DNA of 64,000 bases from PALSA-1004 sp041483135 (GTDB taxonomy: Bacteria > Pseudomonadota > Gammaproteobacteria > Burkholderiales > SG8-41): the NCBI GenBank assembly GCA_041483135.1, contig JBGPFE010000005.1:62001-126000 (forward strand), given 5' to 3'. The position numbers were made by a program, and so were the translations under genes. This document shows, piece after piece, positions 48,029 to 57,056 of this stretch (its first letter is position 1; each line of letters opens with the position of its first letter). A model generated the notes under the pieces. That model saw only the letters and a program-made list of their open reading frames with translations. It was not told the DNA's origin and did not search any database.

Positions 48029-48976
48029 ATGACCGATCAGTCCACCGAGATTACCGTTTCCGCCCAAGGGCTTTCGCGCAAATTCGGCGGCCACACCGCG
48101 GTCAGCGGCGTCAACCTCGAGTTGAAACGCGGCGAAATCCTCGGTTTCCTCGGGCCGAATGGCGCCGGCAAAACCACCACCATGCAGATGCTGACCGGCA
48201 ATCTCGCGGCATCGAGCGGCGCGATCAGCATCTGCGGCATCGACCTGTTCGAGCGGCCGACCGCAGCGAAGGCGCGCATCGGCTACTTGCCGGAACATCC
48301 GCCGCTGTATCGCGAGCTCACCGTCAGGGAATATGTCGATTTGGCGGCGCGGTTGCACCGCGTCGCCAAATCGGCACGGAGCGCGGCCATCAACGACGCG
48401 CTCGCACGTTGCGGGCTCAGCGACGTTGCGCAGAAGCTGATCGGCACACTGTCGAAAGGCTATCAGCAGCGCGTCGGCATCGCGCAGGCGGTCGTGCACC
48501 AGCCCGATGTCGTGATTCTCGATGAGCCGACCATTGGCCTCGATCCCAACCAGATCCGCGAAATCCGCACCCTGATCAGCGAACTCGGCGCCAACTACAG
48601 CGTCATCCTGTCGACTCACATCCTGCCCGAGGTCGAATCGGTATGCGACCGCGTGCAGATCCTGCATCATGGGTCCACGGTATTCAGCGACACCATTGCC
48701 GGACTCAAGCAGTTTCACGGCGGCCGCATGGTGCTGGTGGGACTCAAGCGCCCGCCTGCGGCAAGCGATATCGCGACGATCAGCGGTGTCGCGCGCGTCG
48801 AACCGGCCGGCGGCAACCTGTTCCGCGTCAGTTTTACCGATAACGCCGATCCGACCGAGAACCTGGTGCGGCGCGCGGTCGAAAAATCATGGGGCCTGTA
48901 TCAGCTGAGTCCGGCGCAGTCGAGCCTTGAAGACGTGTTCGTGCAGCTCACCCGGAAGGAGGAGACCTCTCCATGA
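48029..48976 (+). CDS. ABC transporter ATP-binding protein (GldA/CcmA-like)
   Basis: The 315-residue ATPase has Walker A GPNGAGKTT (42-50), signature LSKGYQQRVGIAQAV, and Walker B VVILDEPTIGLDPNQ. The C-terminal extension of about 80 residues is typical of drug and gliding ABC ATPases. It overlaps the permease gene by four bases. With the next three genes it forms a Gld-type exporter operon common outside gliding bacteria; the substrate is unknown. Confidence 0.92.
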   Translation: MTDQSTEITVSAQGLSRKFGGHTAVSGVNLELKRGEILGFLGPNGAGKTTTMQMLTGNLAASSGAISICGIDLFERPTAAKARIGYLPEHPPLYRELTVREYVDLAARLHRVAKSARSAAINDALARCGLSDVAQKLIGTLSKGYQQRVGIAQAVVHQPDVVILDEPTIGLDPNQIREIRTLISELGANYSVILSTHILPEVESVCDRVQILHHGSTVFSDTIAGLKQFHGGRMVLVGLKRPPAASDIATISGVARVEPAGGNLFRVSFTDNADPTENLVRRAVEKSWGLYQLSPAQSSLEDVFVQLTRKEETSP

Positions 48977-49743
48977 TTTTCACCATCGCAGGCAAAGAGC
49001 TGAAAGCGCTGTTCGCCTCGCCGCTCGCGTGGGTGGTGCTCACGTTCATGCAGATCATTCTCGCGTTCGGGTTCCTCAAGCGGCTTGACGATTTCATGCA
49101 GATTCAGCCGCAGCTGATCCAGGTGCCGAACCCGCCCGGCATTACCGAGCTGGTGGTCGCGCCGGTTTATGCCACGACGGCCGTGGTACTGCTGTTCGCG
49201 GTGCCGTTGCTCGCGATGCGGCTGATCGCCGAGGAGCGGCGCAACCAGACCATGGTGTTGCTGATATCGGCGCCGCTGTCGATGACCGAGATCGTCGCCG
49301 GCAAGTTCGTCGGGCTCCTGGCTTTCCTGCTGCTGGTCGTCGGCATCACGACGTTGATGCCGCTGTCGTTGCTGCTCGGCGGGCGCCTCGATTTCGGGTT
49401 GCTCGCGAGCCTCATTATCGGCGTCGCACTGCTCGCGGCGTGCTTCGCCGCGGTCGCGCTCTATGCGTCGTGCCTGACCGCGCAGCCGTTCGTGGCGGCG
49501 ATGATCGCGTTCGGCCTGCTGCTCGGCATGCTGCTCGCCGGCGAGACCGCGGCCGACGGGCTGCGCGGCCGCGGCTGGCCGGTGCCGGCGGCGCTTGCGC
49601 AGGTACTGTCGCCGCTCAAGAACTTCGAGCCGTTCGCGAAAGGCGTGCTCGACAGCTACAGCGTTGCGTGCATGCTGCTGCTGATCGCGACTTTTCTGAT
49701 TCTGACCATCCGCCGCCTCGACGCGGTGCGGCTGCGCGGCTAG
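48973..49743 (+). CDS. ABC-2-type permease (GldF-like)
   Basis: The 256-residue protein has six hydrophobic segments. AGKELKALFASPLAWVVLTFMQIILAF begins the first, and PLLAMRLIAEERRNQTMVLLISAPLSMTEIVAGKF is the family-typical cytoplasmic loop. It pairs with the preceding ATPase. GldF-type permeases usually work with a GldG protein, which is the next gene. Confidence 0.9.
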   Translation: MIFTIAGKELKALFASPLAWVVLTFMQIILAFGFLKRLDDFMQIQPQLIQVPNPPGITELVVAPVYATTAVVLLFAVPLLAMRLIAEERRNQTMVLLISAPLSMTEIVAGKFVGLLAFLLLVVGITTLMPLSLLLGGRLDFGLLASLIIGVALLAACFAAVALYASCLTAQPFVAAMIAFGLLLGMLLAGETAADGLRGRGWPVPAALAQVLSPLKNFEPFAKGVLDSYSVACMLLLIATFLILTIRRLDAVRLRG

Positions 49744-49746
49744 CCC

Positions 49747-51108
49747 ATGCATATAACAGCCAGACTCCGCTTGCAATTGCTGGTGCAGAACGGCGTTTTC
49801 GTCGCGCTGCTGGTCGCGCTCGTAGCGATGCTCGCGTTTGTCGCGCAGGAGTATCGCGCCGAGCGCGACATTACGCAGAATGGGCGCAACACGGTGTCAC
49901 AGCAGACTCGCGAAGTGCTGGCCAAACTCGCCGGGCCGGTCAAGCTGACCACCTATGCGACGCGCCAGGACGTGCGCGGCGACTTGCGCAAGCAAGTGCA
50001 GGACTTTCTGGCGCCGTACCAGCGCATCAAGCCTGATATCGGCATCACCTTCATCGACCCGCGCGAGGAGCCCAAGCTCGTGCAGGCGGCCGGCATTCGC
50101 GTCAACGGCGAGTCGGTGGTCGAATACAATCAGAAGAGCGAGCACCTGATCGATTACAACGAGCAATCGTTCATCAACGCGCTGATGCGGCTCGCACGCT
50201 CGCACGAACGCCTGGTGATGGCGCTCGAGGGTCACGGCGAACGGCGGCTGAACGGGGTTGCCAACCACGACCTCGGTGAATTCGGCAAGCAGCTGGGGGC
50301 CAAGGGCTTCAAGACCAACAGCCTCAATCTTGCCGTCGCGCAGGAAGTGCCGGCCAATGCCAGCATGCTGCTGATCGCCAATCCGCAGGTCGATCTGCAG
50401 CCGGCCGAAGTGCAGAAGATCAAGCAATACCTGCGGAAAGGCGGCAACCTGTTGTGGTTGATCGATCCGGAGCCGCTGCGCGGACTGCAGCCGATCAGCG
50501 AGTTCCTGGGCATCGTACTCGGGCCGGGCACGGTGGTCGACCCGGATGCGGCGCGGCTCAACGCGGCGCCCGCGGTCGCGATTGCGGCAAACTATGGCCG
50601 CCATGCGATCACCGATAATTTCCGGCTCAATACCCTATTTCCGTTTGCGCGCCAGGTCGGCTTTAACGATAAGGGCGGCGACGGCGGCGAGTGGCGCGTG
50701 ACACGGCTGATCGAAGTCGCGCCGCGCGGCTGGATCGAGATGGGCAAGCTCGACGCCAAGGTGAGCTTCGACAAGGCGCGCGACATCCCGGGGCCGGTCA
50801 ACATCGCGGTCGCGCTCGAGCGCAACGTCAACGACCGTGCGCAGCGTGCGGTGGTGATAGGCAACGGCAGCTTCCTCGCCAACACCTTCCTCGGCAACGG
50901 CGGCAACCTCGACCTCGGGATCAACATCGTCAACTGGCTCGCCGGTGACGATGCGCTGATCGCGGTCCAGCCGCGGCCTTCGCTCGACAGCAATCTCGAG
51001 TTCGGGCGCGGCGCGCAATACCTGATCCTGTTCGGCTTCCTGATCTTCCTGCCGCTGATCTTCATAGCGACCGGAGTCATCATCTGGTGGCGCCGCCGCA
51101 GGGCATGA
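49747..51108 (+). CDS. GldG-family ABC transporter auxiliary protein
   Basis: The 453-residue protein has an N-terminal membrane helix (about 13-33), a large periplasmic domain (with TYATRQDVRGDLRKQVQDFL and EGHGERRLNGVANHD), and a C-terminal helix (about 428-448) ending WWRRRRA. This is the GldG/intraflagellar-transport-like domain arrangement. It overlaps the DUF4340 gene by four bases. Confidence 0.88.
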   Translation: MHITARLRLQLLVQNGVFVALLVALVAMLAFVAQEYRAERDITQNGRNTVSQQTREVLAKLAGPVKLTTYATRQDVRGDLRKQVQDFLAPYQRIKPDIGITFIDPREEPKLVQAAGIRVNGESVVEYNQKSEHLIDYNEQSFINALMRLARSHERLVMALEGHGERRLNGVANHDLGEFGKQLGAKGFKTNSLNLAVAQEVPANASMLLIANPQVDLQPAEVQKIKQYLRKGGNLLWLIDPEPLRGLQPISEFLGIVLGPGTVVDPDAARLNAAPAVAIAANYGRHAITDNFRLNTLFPFARQVGFNDKGGDGGEWRVTRLIEVAPRGWIEMGKLDAKVSFDKARDIPGPVNIAVALERNVNDRAQRAVVIGNGSFLANTFLGNGGNLDLGINIVNWLAGDDALIAVQPRPSLDSNLEFGRGAQYLILFGFLIFLPLIFIATGVIIWWRRRRA

Positions 51109-51938
51109 GAAACCGGCGGTGGCTCAATGTCGCGCTGCTGGCGGCGGTCGTTGCGCTCGCGCTGCTGGCGTATTTCAAGCCGCATAAGAGCGAGCCCGAA
51201 CACCAGCTTTCGACGCTCAAGGCAGCCGACGCGAAGAGCATCAGGATCGAGATCGCCGGAGCCGCGCCTATCGTGCTCGAGCGCGCGGCAACGGAATGGC
51301 GGCTCAGCGCGCCGTTGGCCGCCCGCGCCGACAGCTTTCAGGCGCAGCGCCTGCTCGAAATACTCGATGCAACATCCAAAGACCGTTTTCCGGCAACCGG
51401 GCTCGCGCGCTTCGACCTCACCGATCCTTATGCGCGCATTACCATCAACCATCAAACATTCGGCTTCGGCGCAGTCAACCCGATGAGCCGCGAGCAATAC
51501 GTGCTGACGCAGGACGGCATTTATCTCATTCCATTACGCTACGGCGCGGCGCTGACGAAGGACGCGCTGCAATTGGCAAGCAAGCAATTGTTTGCGGCGG
51601 AGGAAGCGCCGGTCGCGTTCGAGTTCAAGGAATTCGGGCTCGCACAGCAGGACGGCAAGTGGCGGCTCACACCGTCGGCAGCGGACTTGAGCCAGGACGA
51701 CCTCAACCGCTGGGTCGATGAATGGCGCCTCGCGACCGCGCTCGCGGTGCTACCCATGAGCGACCGCAAGCCGCTGGCGTCGATCAAGGTCAAGCTCAAA
51801 AGCGGCGGCGACATCAGCCTCGCGGTGGTGCAGCGCGAACCGGAACTCAGGCTCGCGCGCAGCGACCAGCAGTTCGAATATCAGTTTACCGCTGACGCCG
51901 CGAAGCGCTTGCTCGCGCCACCAGGCGCGGCAAAATAA
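51105..51938 (+). CDS. DUF4340-domain protein
   Basis: From the ATG at 51105 the protein has 277 residues: a membrane anchor (WLNVALLAAVVALALLAYF), then beta-strand repeats typical of DUF4340 (STLKAADAKSIRIEI, WRLSAPLAARADSFQAQRLLEIL, FGAVNPMSREQYVL). These proteins regularly follow gldFG-like genes, and the four-base overlap supports a single complex. It is separated by two bases from mutM. Confidence 0.88.
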   Translation: MRNRRWLNVALLAAVVALALLAYFKPHKSEPEHQLSTLKAADAKSIRIEIAGAAPIVLERAATEWRLSAPLAARADSFQAQRLLEILDATSKDRFPATGLARFDLTDPYARITINHQTFGFGAVNPMSREQYVLTQDGIYLIPLRYGAALTKDALQLASKQLFAAEEAPVAFEFKEFGLAQQDGKWRLTPSAADLSQDDLNRWVDEWRLATALAVLPMSDRKPLASIKVKLKSGGDISLAVVQREPELRLARSDQQFEYQFTADAAKRLLAPPGAAK

Positions 51939-51940
51939 CG

Positions 51941-52756
51941 ATGCCCGAGCTGCCGGAAGTCGAAACCACGCGGCGCGGGCTTGCACCGCTCGTGTGCGGC
52001 ACGACTGTGGCCGCAGTCGTGGTCCGCAACCGTGCGCTGCGCAAGCCGATCCCGCGTAACCTCGCGCGTATCCTCACGGGGCGGCGCATCGACACGCTCG
52101 AGCGGCGCGCGAAATATCTGCTGTTCCGCGCCGGCGACGGCACGCTGATCGTCCATCTCGGGATGTCCGGCCGGCTGTGGGTCGTCCCCGCGGATACGGC
52201 GCCGGAAACGCACGACCACTTCGATCTCGTGCTCGCCAACGGACGCATCGTGCGGCTGCGCGATCCACGCCGCTTCGGCCTTGTGCTGTGGCAAACCGGC
52301 GACCCGCTCAAGCACAAGCTGCTGCGCGACATCGGCCCGGAGCCGCTCTCCGCCGCGTTCACTGCGGAGCGGCTCTTTCACGAAACACGCGCCCGCAGCG
52401 GCGCGATCAAGAACGCATTGATGGACAGCCATCTGGTCGCCGGTGTCGGCAACATTTATGCGAATGAAGCTCTGTTCCGCGCGGGCATCAACCCGAAGTT
52501 GCCCGCCCGCAGGATCGGCCTCGCGCGCTATGCGATGCTCGTCGACAAGATCAGGGAGACGCTTACCGAGGCCATCGAGGCCGGCGGCTCGAGCCTGCGC
52601 GACTATGTGAATTCGGCGGGCGAGGCGGGATTTTTCCAGGACCGGTTTGTGGTCTACGACCGCGCGGAGCTGCCGTGCCTGACGTGCGGCACGCCGATCC
52701 GCAGCCTGGTGCAGGGACAGCGCTCGACGTATTACTGCCCGCGCTGCCAGAAGTGA
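51941..52756 (+). CDS. mutM: Formamidopyrimidine-DNA glycosylase (Fpg)
   Basis: The 271-residue enzyme has the catalytic N-terminal PELPEV (Pro2, Glu3), Lys58 (RRAKYLLF), the H2TH region and a C-terminal zinc finger with Cys246, Cys249, Cys266 and Cys269. It removes 8-oxoguanine and nicks the strand by beta/delta elimination. It is convergent with the ferredoxin gene; heptad element I lies between them. Confidence 0.97.
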   Translation: MPELPEVETTRRGLAPLVCGTTVAAVVVRNRALRKPIPRNLARILTGRRIDTLERRAKYLLFRAGDGTLIVHLGMSGRLWVVPADTAPETHDHFDLVLANGRIVRLRDPRRFGLVLWQTGDPLKHKLLRDIGPEPLSAAFTAERLFHETRARSGAIKNALMDSHLVAGVGNIYANEALFRAGINPKLPARRIGLARYAMLVDKIRETLTEAIEAGGSSLRDYVNSAGEAGFFQDRFVVYDRAELPCLTCGTPIRSLVQGQRSTYYCPRCQK

Positions 52757-52761
52757 CGATG

Positions 52762-52843
52762 CGTGAAACGTGAAAAGTGAGCAGTGAAACGCATAAAACA
52801 GCAGGCCCTCACGTTTCACATTTTACGTTTCACTTTTCACTCG
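52762..52843. repeat. Heptad junction element I between convergent mutM and fdx
   Basis: Left arm 52762-52791 is CGTGAAA, CGTGAAA, AGTGAGC, AGTGAAA, CG. Right arm 52810-52843 is CACGTTT, CACATTT, TACGTTT, CACTTTT, CACTCG. The reverse complement of the right units is NGTGAAA. The arms are 18 bp apart and could form one hairpin serving both genes as a terminator. The fdx stop TGA (52837-52839) is in the right arm. Confidence 0.88.
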
Positions 52844-53094
52844 ACTTTCTGGCTGGTGAGGCGCAAATACTTCTCGTGCAGCTGCTCTTTGGTCTCGACA
52901 TGGCCGGGATCGAGCGGGATGCAATCGACCGGACACACCGCAACACACTGCGGCTTGTCGAAGTGGCCCACGCATTCGGTGCACAGCCTGGGGTCGATCA
53001 CGTAGATTTCGTCGCCGGCCGAGATCGCGCCGTTCGGGCACTCCGGCTCGCAAACGTCGCAGTTGATGCACTCGTCGGTGATCATCAGCGCCAT
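52837..53094 (-). CDS. fdx: YfhL-family 2[4Fe-4S] ferredoxin
   Basis: The 85-residue ferredoxin has cluster Cys9, Cys12, Cys15 and Cys19 (CINCDVCEPECP), then Cys38, Cys41, Cys50, Cys54 and Cys58. The insertion CVGHFDKPQC is the YfhL type. It carries electrons in the cytoplasm. The gene follows coaD by 9 bp. The ending KVE and stop are encoded at the edge of a heptad array. Confidence 0.93.
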   Translation of the reverse strand: MALMITDECINCDVCEPECPNGAISAGDEIYVIDPRLCTECVGHFDKPQCVAVCPVDCIPLDPGHVETKEQLHEKYLRLTSQKVE

Positions 53095-53103
53095 GCGGTA
53101 GCC

Positions 53104-53601
53104 TCATGCCTTGCCGCCGAGCGAAGCGATTTTCCTCTTCAGGCATTGTTCCACGTATGGCGCCACGAACTTGCCGACGTCGCCCCCGAGCACCGAAATC
53201 TCGCGCACCAGTGTCGCCGAAATGAACAGGAACCGCTCGGCCGGGGTGAGGAATATCGATTCGACTTCGGGATACAGGTTGCGGTTCATGCCGGCGAGCT
53301 GGAACTCGTACTCGAAGTCCGACACCACGCGCAGGCCGCGCATCACGACCTTGGCATTGTGCTGCCGCGCGAAATGCATGAGCAGTCCGGAAAACCCCGT
53401 TACGGTGACGTTCTTGTAGTCGCTCAGCACGTTCTTCGCCATATCGACGCGTTCCTCGAGCGTGAAAAACGGGCGCTTGCCGCGGCTGTCGGCGACCGCG
53501 ACGATCAGCTCGTCGAACATGCTCGCGGCTCGCCGCACCAGGTCCTGGTGGCCGAGCGTGATCGGATCGAACGTTCCGGGGTACACCGCTTTAAGCTTCA
53601 T
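53104..53601 (-). CDS. coaD: Phosphopantetheine adenylyltransferase
   Basis: The 165-residue enzyme has YPGTFDPITLGHQDLVRRA (nucleotidyltransferase T/HxGH motif), MRGLRVVSDFEYEFQLAGMNR and FLFISATLVREI with its SSxx-type helix. It makes dephospho-CoA. It overlaps rsmD by 11 bp, a very common gene pair. Confidence 0.97.
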   Translation of the reverse strand: MKLKAVYPGTFDPITLGHQDLVRRAASMFDELIVAVADSRGKRPFFTLEERVDMAKNVLSDYKNVTVTGFSGLLMHFARQHNAKVVMRGLRVVSDFEYEFQLAGMNRNLYPEVESIFLTPAERFLFISATLVREISVLGGDVGKFVAPYVEQCLKRKIASLGGKA

Positions 53602-54148
53602 GGCCTGTCCATTTCAGCAGTTGGTGGGTCACCGCACCCGCACGGCCGTTGCGCCACACTTCCCATTGCGGCGACAGCGCGGGCGCCCGCGGCGCTTCGA
53701 CGTGGATCATGGCGCCGGACGCGAGGCGCGGGATCAGCGCGGTAAGCGCTTGCGGCAGGTAATCGGCGCGAAACGGCGGATCGAGGAATACAACATCATA
53801 GGTTCCGTCGTCAGCGCGCAGAAATTCTAACGCATCCGCGTGCTTGAGTTCCACCACGCCGGCGCCAAGCGCCCCGGCATTCGCCTTCAGCGCGCGGAAT
53901 GCAGCCGGGTCACGCTCGACCATTATCACGCGTTTGGCGCCGCGCGAGGCGGCTTCGAAACCCAGCGCGCCGCTGCCCGCAAACAGATCGAGGCAGGTTT
54001 TACCCGCGAGGTCCTGACCCAGCCAGTTGAACAATGTCTCGCGCACTCGGTCGGGGGTGGGACGCAGATCGATGCGCGGCGGAAACGTGATCAGCCTGCT
54101 GCGCCAGGTGCCGCCGATGATACGCACCTTGTTCCTGGTCGCCGGCAT
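53591..54148 (-). CDS. rsmD: 16S rRNA (guanine(966)-N(2))-methyltransferase RsmD
   Basis: From the ATG 54146-54148 it has 185 residues. RIIGGTWRSRLITFP opens the family pattern, LDLFAGSGALGFEAASRGA binds S-adenosylmethionine and VVFLDPPF is the catalytic DPPF motif. It methylates G966 in 16S rRNA. A TTG 15 bases upstream is an alternative start. It overlaps coaD. Confidence 0.95.
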   Translation of the reverse strand: MPATRNKVRIIGGTWRSRLITFPPRIDLRPTPDRVRETLFNWLGQDLAGKTCLDLFAGSGALGFEAASRGAKRVIMVERDPAAFRALKANAGALGAGVVELKHADALEFLRADDGTYDVVFLDPPFRADYLPQALTALIPRLASGAMIHVEAPRAPALSPQWEVWRNGRAGAVTHQLLKWTGHEA

Positions 54149-54183
54149 CTCGACTTGCAACAATGATAACGCCGGCAGTCGCG

Positions 54184-55524
54184 CTACCGGGCGCCGGCTG
54201 CGCCGAGCGTTGCTTCGTCGGCGCCGACGACCACCGTCACCATGCGCTCGGGATCGACGCGCAGCGCAAACGCTCTGCGGATGTCGGCAAGCGTGACTTT
54301 CTCGACATTGGGCACGAAGTCGTCGAGGTACGTCAGCGGCAGCCGGTAAAAGCCTATCACGCCGAGATAGTCGAGTATCTTGCGGTTGCTGTCGATCCTG
54401 AGCGGAAAACCGCCGATGATGTTCTGCTTCGCCTTCTTCAGTTCGTCGGCAGTCGGCCCCTTGGCAAGAAAATCCTTGAGCGTCGTGCGCACTACCGCAA
54501 GCGCCTCACCGGCCTGGTCCTTGCGCGTCTGCAGCCCGATCACGAACGGCCCCCGCTCCTGCATCGGCGAAAAATAGCTGTAGGCCGAATAGGCGAGGCC
54601 GCGCTTCTCCCGCACCTCCAGGGGAATGCGTGATATGAGGCCGCCGCCGCCGAGAATATAGTTACCTATGAATAACGGGAAATAATCGGGATCGCCGCGC
54701 TTGATGCCGGGCATGCCGATCAGCAAATGGCTTTGTGACGCCGGGTGCGGGATAGCGCGGATTTCAGCGTGCGCAAGCGACGGCACTTCAGGTATCACTG
54801 CCGGTGAACCGGAGCGCGGCAGATCCGCGGTCAGCTTGTCCGCGAGCGCTTCGGCTTCGCTGCGGCTCAAGTTGCCGATGATCGCCACCACCGCCTGGTC
54901 TGCGGTGTAGTGGCGGCGGTAAAAATCGACCAGGTCGTCACGCGTGATCGCCGCCACCGTCCCGGCCTCGCCAGAGCCGCGCAAACCATACGGATGATTG
55001 CCGTAAACCAGCGCATTGAAATTCTTGCCGACGATGGTCTCGGGCTTGGTATCGGCTTCCTTGATTGCGCCGATGATGCGCGTTTTCTCGCGCTCGAGCA
55101 CCTCCGGCGGAAACTCGGGGTGCTGCAGGATGCGCGCAAGCACGTCCGACGCCTGCTGCAGCTCATCAGTGCTCGTCAGGGTGCGCAGCGCCATGCCGGC
55201 GCGATCACTGTCGCTGTGGCCGGCGAACTGCGCACCGGCGTCAGCCATGCGGCGCGCGATCGCGTCTTCCGAGAGGCCGCCGGCGCCGAGCTTGAGCAGG
55301 TTCAGCGTGAGCGAGGCGAGCCCGGATTTCTCCCGCGTGTCGAACGCCGAGCCGGCGGGGAAATCGACGCTCACGTCGAGCATCGGCAAGTCGCGGTTCT
55401 CGACATAGAAAACGCGCGCGCCGCTTTTGCTCTGCCAGTGTTGAATCGGCAGCAGCGCAAATGCCGGCGCCGCGATCAAGCACAAGGCCAACGCGCATGA
55501 CAGGTGCCGTGCTTTATTGCGCAT
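54184..55524 (-). CDS. M16-family peptidase-like protein, non-catalytic subunit
   Basis: The 446-residue protein has a signal peptide (about 1-23, APAFA) and two M16 domains. The HxxEH zinc motif is absent: the position reads LASLTLNLLKLGAGG. The C-terminal half keeps the Arg/Tyr substrate pair region REKRGLAYSAYS. It is the partner of the adjacent catalytic M16 protein, as in heterodimeric processing peptidases. The genes overlap by 11 bp. Confidence 0.88.
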   Translation of the reverse strand: MRNKARHLSCALALCLIAAPAFALLPIQHWQSKSGARVFYVENRDLPMLDVSVDFPAGSAFDTREKSGLASLTLNLLKLGAGGLSEDAIARRMADAGAQFAGHSDSDRAGMALRTLTSTDELQQASDVLARILQHPEFPPEVLEREKTRIIGAIKEADTKPETIVGKNFNALVYGNHPYGLRGSGEAGTVAAITRDDLVDFYRRHYTADQAVVAIIGNLSRSEAEALADKLTADLPRSGSPAVIPEVPSLAHAEIRAIPHPASQSHLLIGMPGIKRGDPDYFPLFIGNYILGGGGLISRIPLEVREKRGLAYSAYSYFSPMQERGPFVIGLQTRKDQAGEALAVVRTTLKDFLAKGPTADELKKAKQNIIGGFPLRIDSNRKILDYLGVIGFYRLPLTYLDDFVPNVEKVTLADIRRAFALRVDPERMVTVVVGADEATLGAAGAR

Positions 55525-56908
55525 GGCGCGATCCTTTTGGCGGTGCGGCGGGTTTGCGATTGTCGAGCGGCTGCGGGTCGAGCACCGCGACAGTCAGACC
55601 GTCATCGACCACGTATTTCTTCGCCACCTCCTGCACCTGCGGCGCGGTTACCTGCTGCAGCTTGCGGATCATGGCGTCGATCGCTTGATGCGAATAGCCC
55701 GCCGTCTCGAGCGTGCCGATCTGCAGCGCCTGGAAGAACATCGAGTCGCGCTGAAATACCTGGGAGGCCACGACCTGGGCCTTGACGCGTTTCAATTCCT
55801 CGTCGCTGATGCCGTCGGCGATGATTTTCGCAAGCTCGCGCCGCAGCGCCTGCTCGAGCTCGGCAACAGTCCTGCCGGTGTTGGGTACCCCGCTCACCAT
55901 GAACATGCCGGGGCCGCGCTGCGTGTTCTCGTAGCTGGCGCCGACCGCGTTGGCGATTTTTTCGGTGCGCACCAGAGCGCTGTTAAGCCGCGCCGCATCG
56001 TGACCATCAAGCACGCCCGCCAGCATTTCGAGCGCATACGGTTCCCAGTCGCTCTCGACGTCGCGCAGCACCGGCGCGCGGTACGCCATCAGCAGAGACG
56101 GCAGTTCCGCCGGGGCCTTGACCGTCACGCGCCGGATGCCGCGCTGCGGCGGTTCGTCCTGCGGCTTGCGCTCGGGCAACGCCGTGGGCTTGATCTTGCC
56201 GAAATGCCGCTCGGCAAGCGCGAATACTTCCCTCGGACTGACGTCGCCGACCACTACGATAATCGCGTTGTTCGGCGCATACCAGCGCCGATACCAGGCG
56301 CGCGCGTCTTCGACGCGCATGCTTTCAAGATCACTCATCCAGCCGACGGTCGGCGTCCGGTAGGGGTGGCTGTCGAGCGCGGTCGCCATCAATTGTTCAT
56401 ACACCAGCGCCTGCGCCCGGTCGTCGGTACGCAGACGCCGCTCCTCCATCACGACCTTGATCTCCTTTGCGAACTCATCCCTGGACAGCACGAGATTCGT
56501 CATCCGGTCGGCCTCGAGCCGGAACGCGAGCGGCAACTGCGATTTGTGCAATTGCTCGTGGTAGCCGGTCGCATCCCTCGCGGTGAACGCGTTCTCGCGG
56601 CCGCCAGCCGCCGCGACCCGCTTCGAGAATTCGCCGGCCGGGACCGCCTTGGTGCCCTTGAACATCATGTGCTCCAGCACATGCGCGACGCCCGTGCTGC
56701 CGTTGACTTCGTCCATGCTGCCGGCCCGGTACCAGACCATGGACACCACGGTCGGCGCGCGGTGGTCTTCCTTGACGATCACGCGCAACCCGTTAGCCAG
56801 CTTGTACTCGTTCGTTTGCGCGGCAGCGACCGCAATCATGAACGGCAATAACGCGAACAACGCGCATAATCGTATGCGCGCGGTGCTGCTTAAAAGGCCG
56901 TAGTGCAT
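55514..56908 (-). CDS. M16-family zinc peptidase, catalytic subunit
   Basis: The 464-residue protein has a signal peptide (about 1-30) and the inverted zinc motif HVLEHMMFKGT (HxxEH) with the downstream Glu in the following helix. It is exported and presumably processes peptides in the periplasm together with the second subunit. It is upstream of rsmD-coaD and divergent from ftsY. Confidence 0.92.
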   Translation of the reverse strand: MHYGLLSSTARIRLCALFALLPFMIAVAAAQTNEYKLANGLRVIVKEDHRAPTVVSMVWYRAGSMDEVNGSTGVAHVLEHMMFKGTKAVPAGEFSKRVAAAGGRENAFTARDATGYHEQLHKSQLPLAFRLEADRMTNLVLSRDEFAKEIKVVMEERRLRTDDRAQALVYEQLMATALDSHPYRTPTVGWMSDLESMRVEDARAWYRRWYAPNNAIIVVVGDVSPREVFALAERHFGKIKPTALPERKPQDEPPQRGIRRVTVKAPAELPSLLMAYRAPVLRDVESDWEPYALEMLAGVLDGHDAARLNSALVRTEKIANAVGASYENTQRGPGMFMVSGVPNTGRTVAELEQALRRELAKIIADGISDEELKRVKAQVVASQVFQRDSMFFQALQIGTLETAGYSHQAIDAMIRKLQQVTAPQVQEVAKKYVVDDGLTVAVLDPQPLDNRKPAAPPKGSRHAQ

Positions 56909-57056
56909 GCGTAATCCCGAAAGTGAGGGTGAATTGGTAGCCCGGCGGGTGCTTTCCGGCTAGAATTTTAAGTCAATTGCCACGCTTGCGCTGGACATAC
57001 TGCGCGCGCGGCGAAATCATCCGAAGTTATACGCACTGATTCTGACTGCGCCCCCC

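Noticed and set aside
54184..55524. Pseudogene because the M16 zinc motif is missing
   Set aside because: Non-catalytic M16 subunits lacking HxxEH are normally paired with a catalytic one, as here with the overlapping upstream gene.
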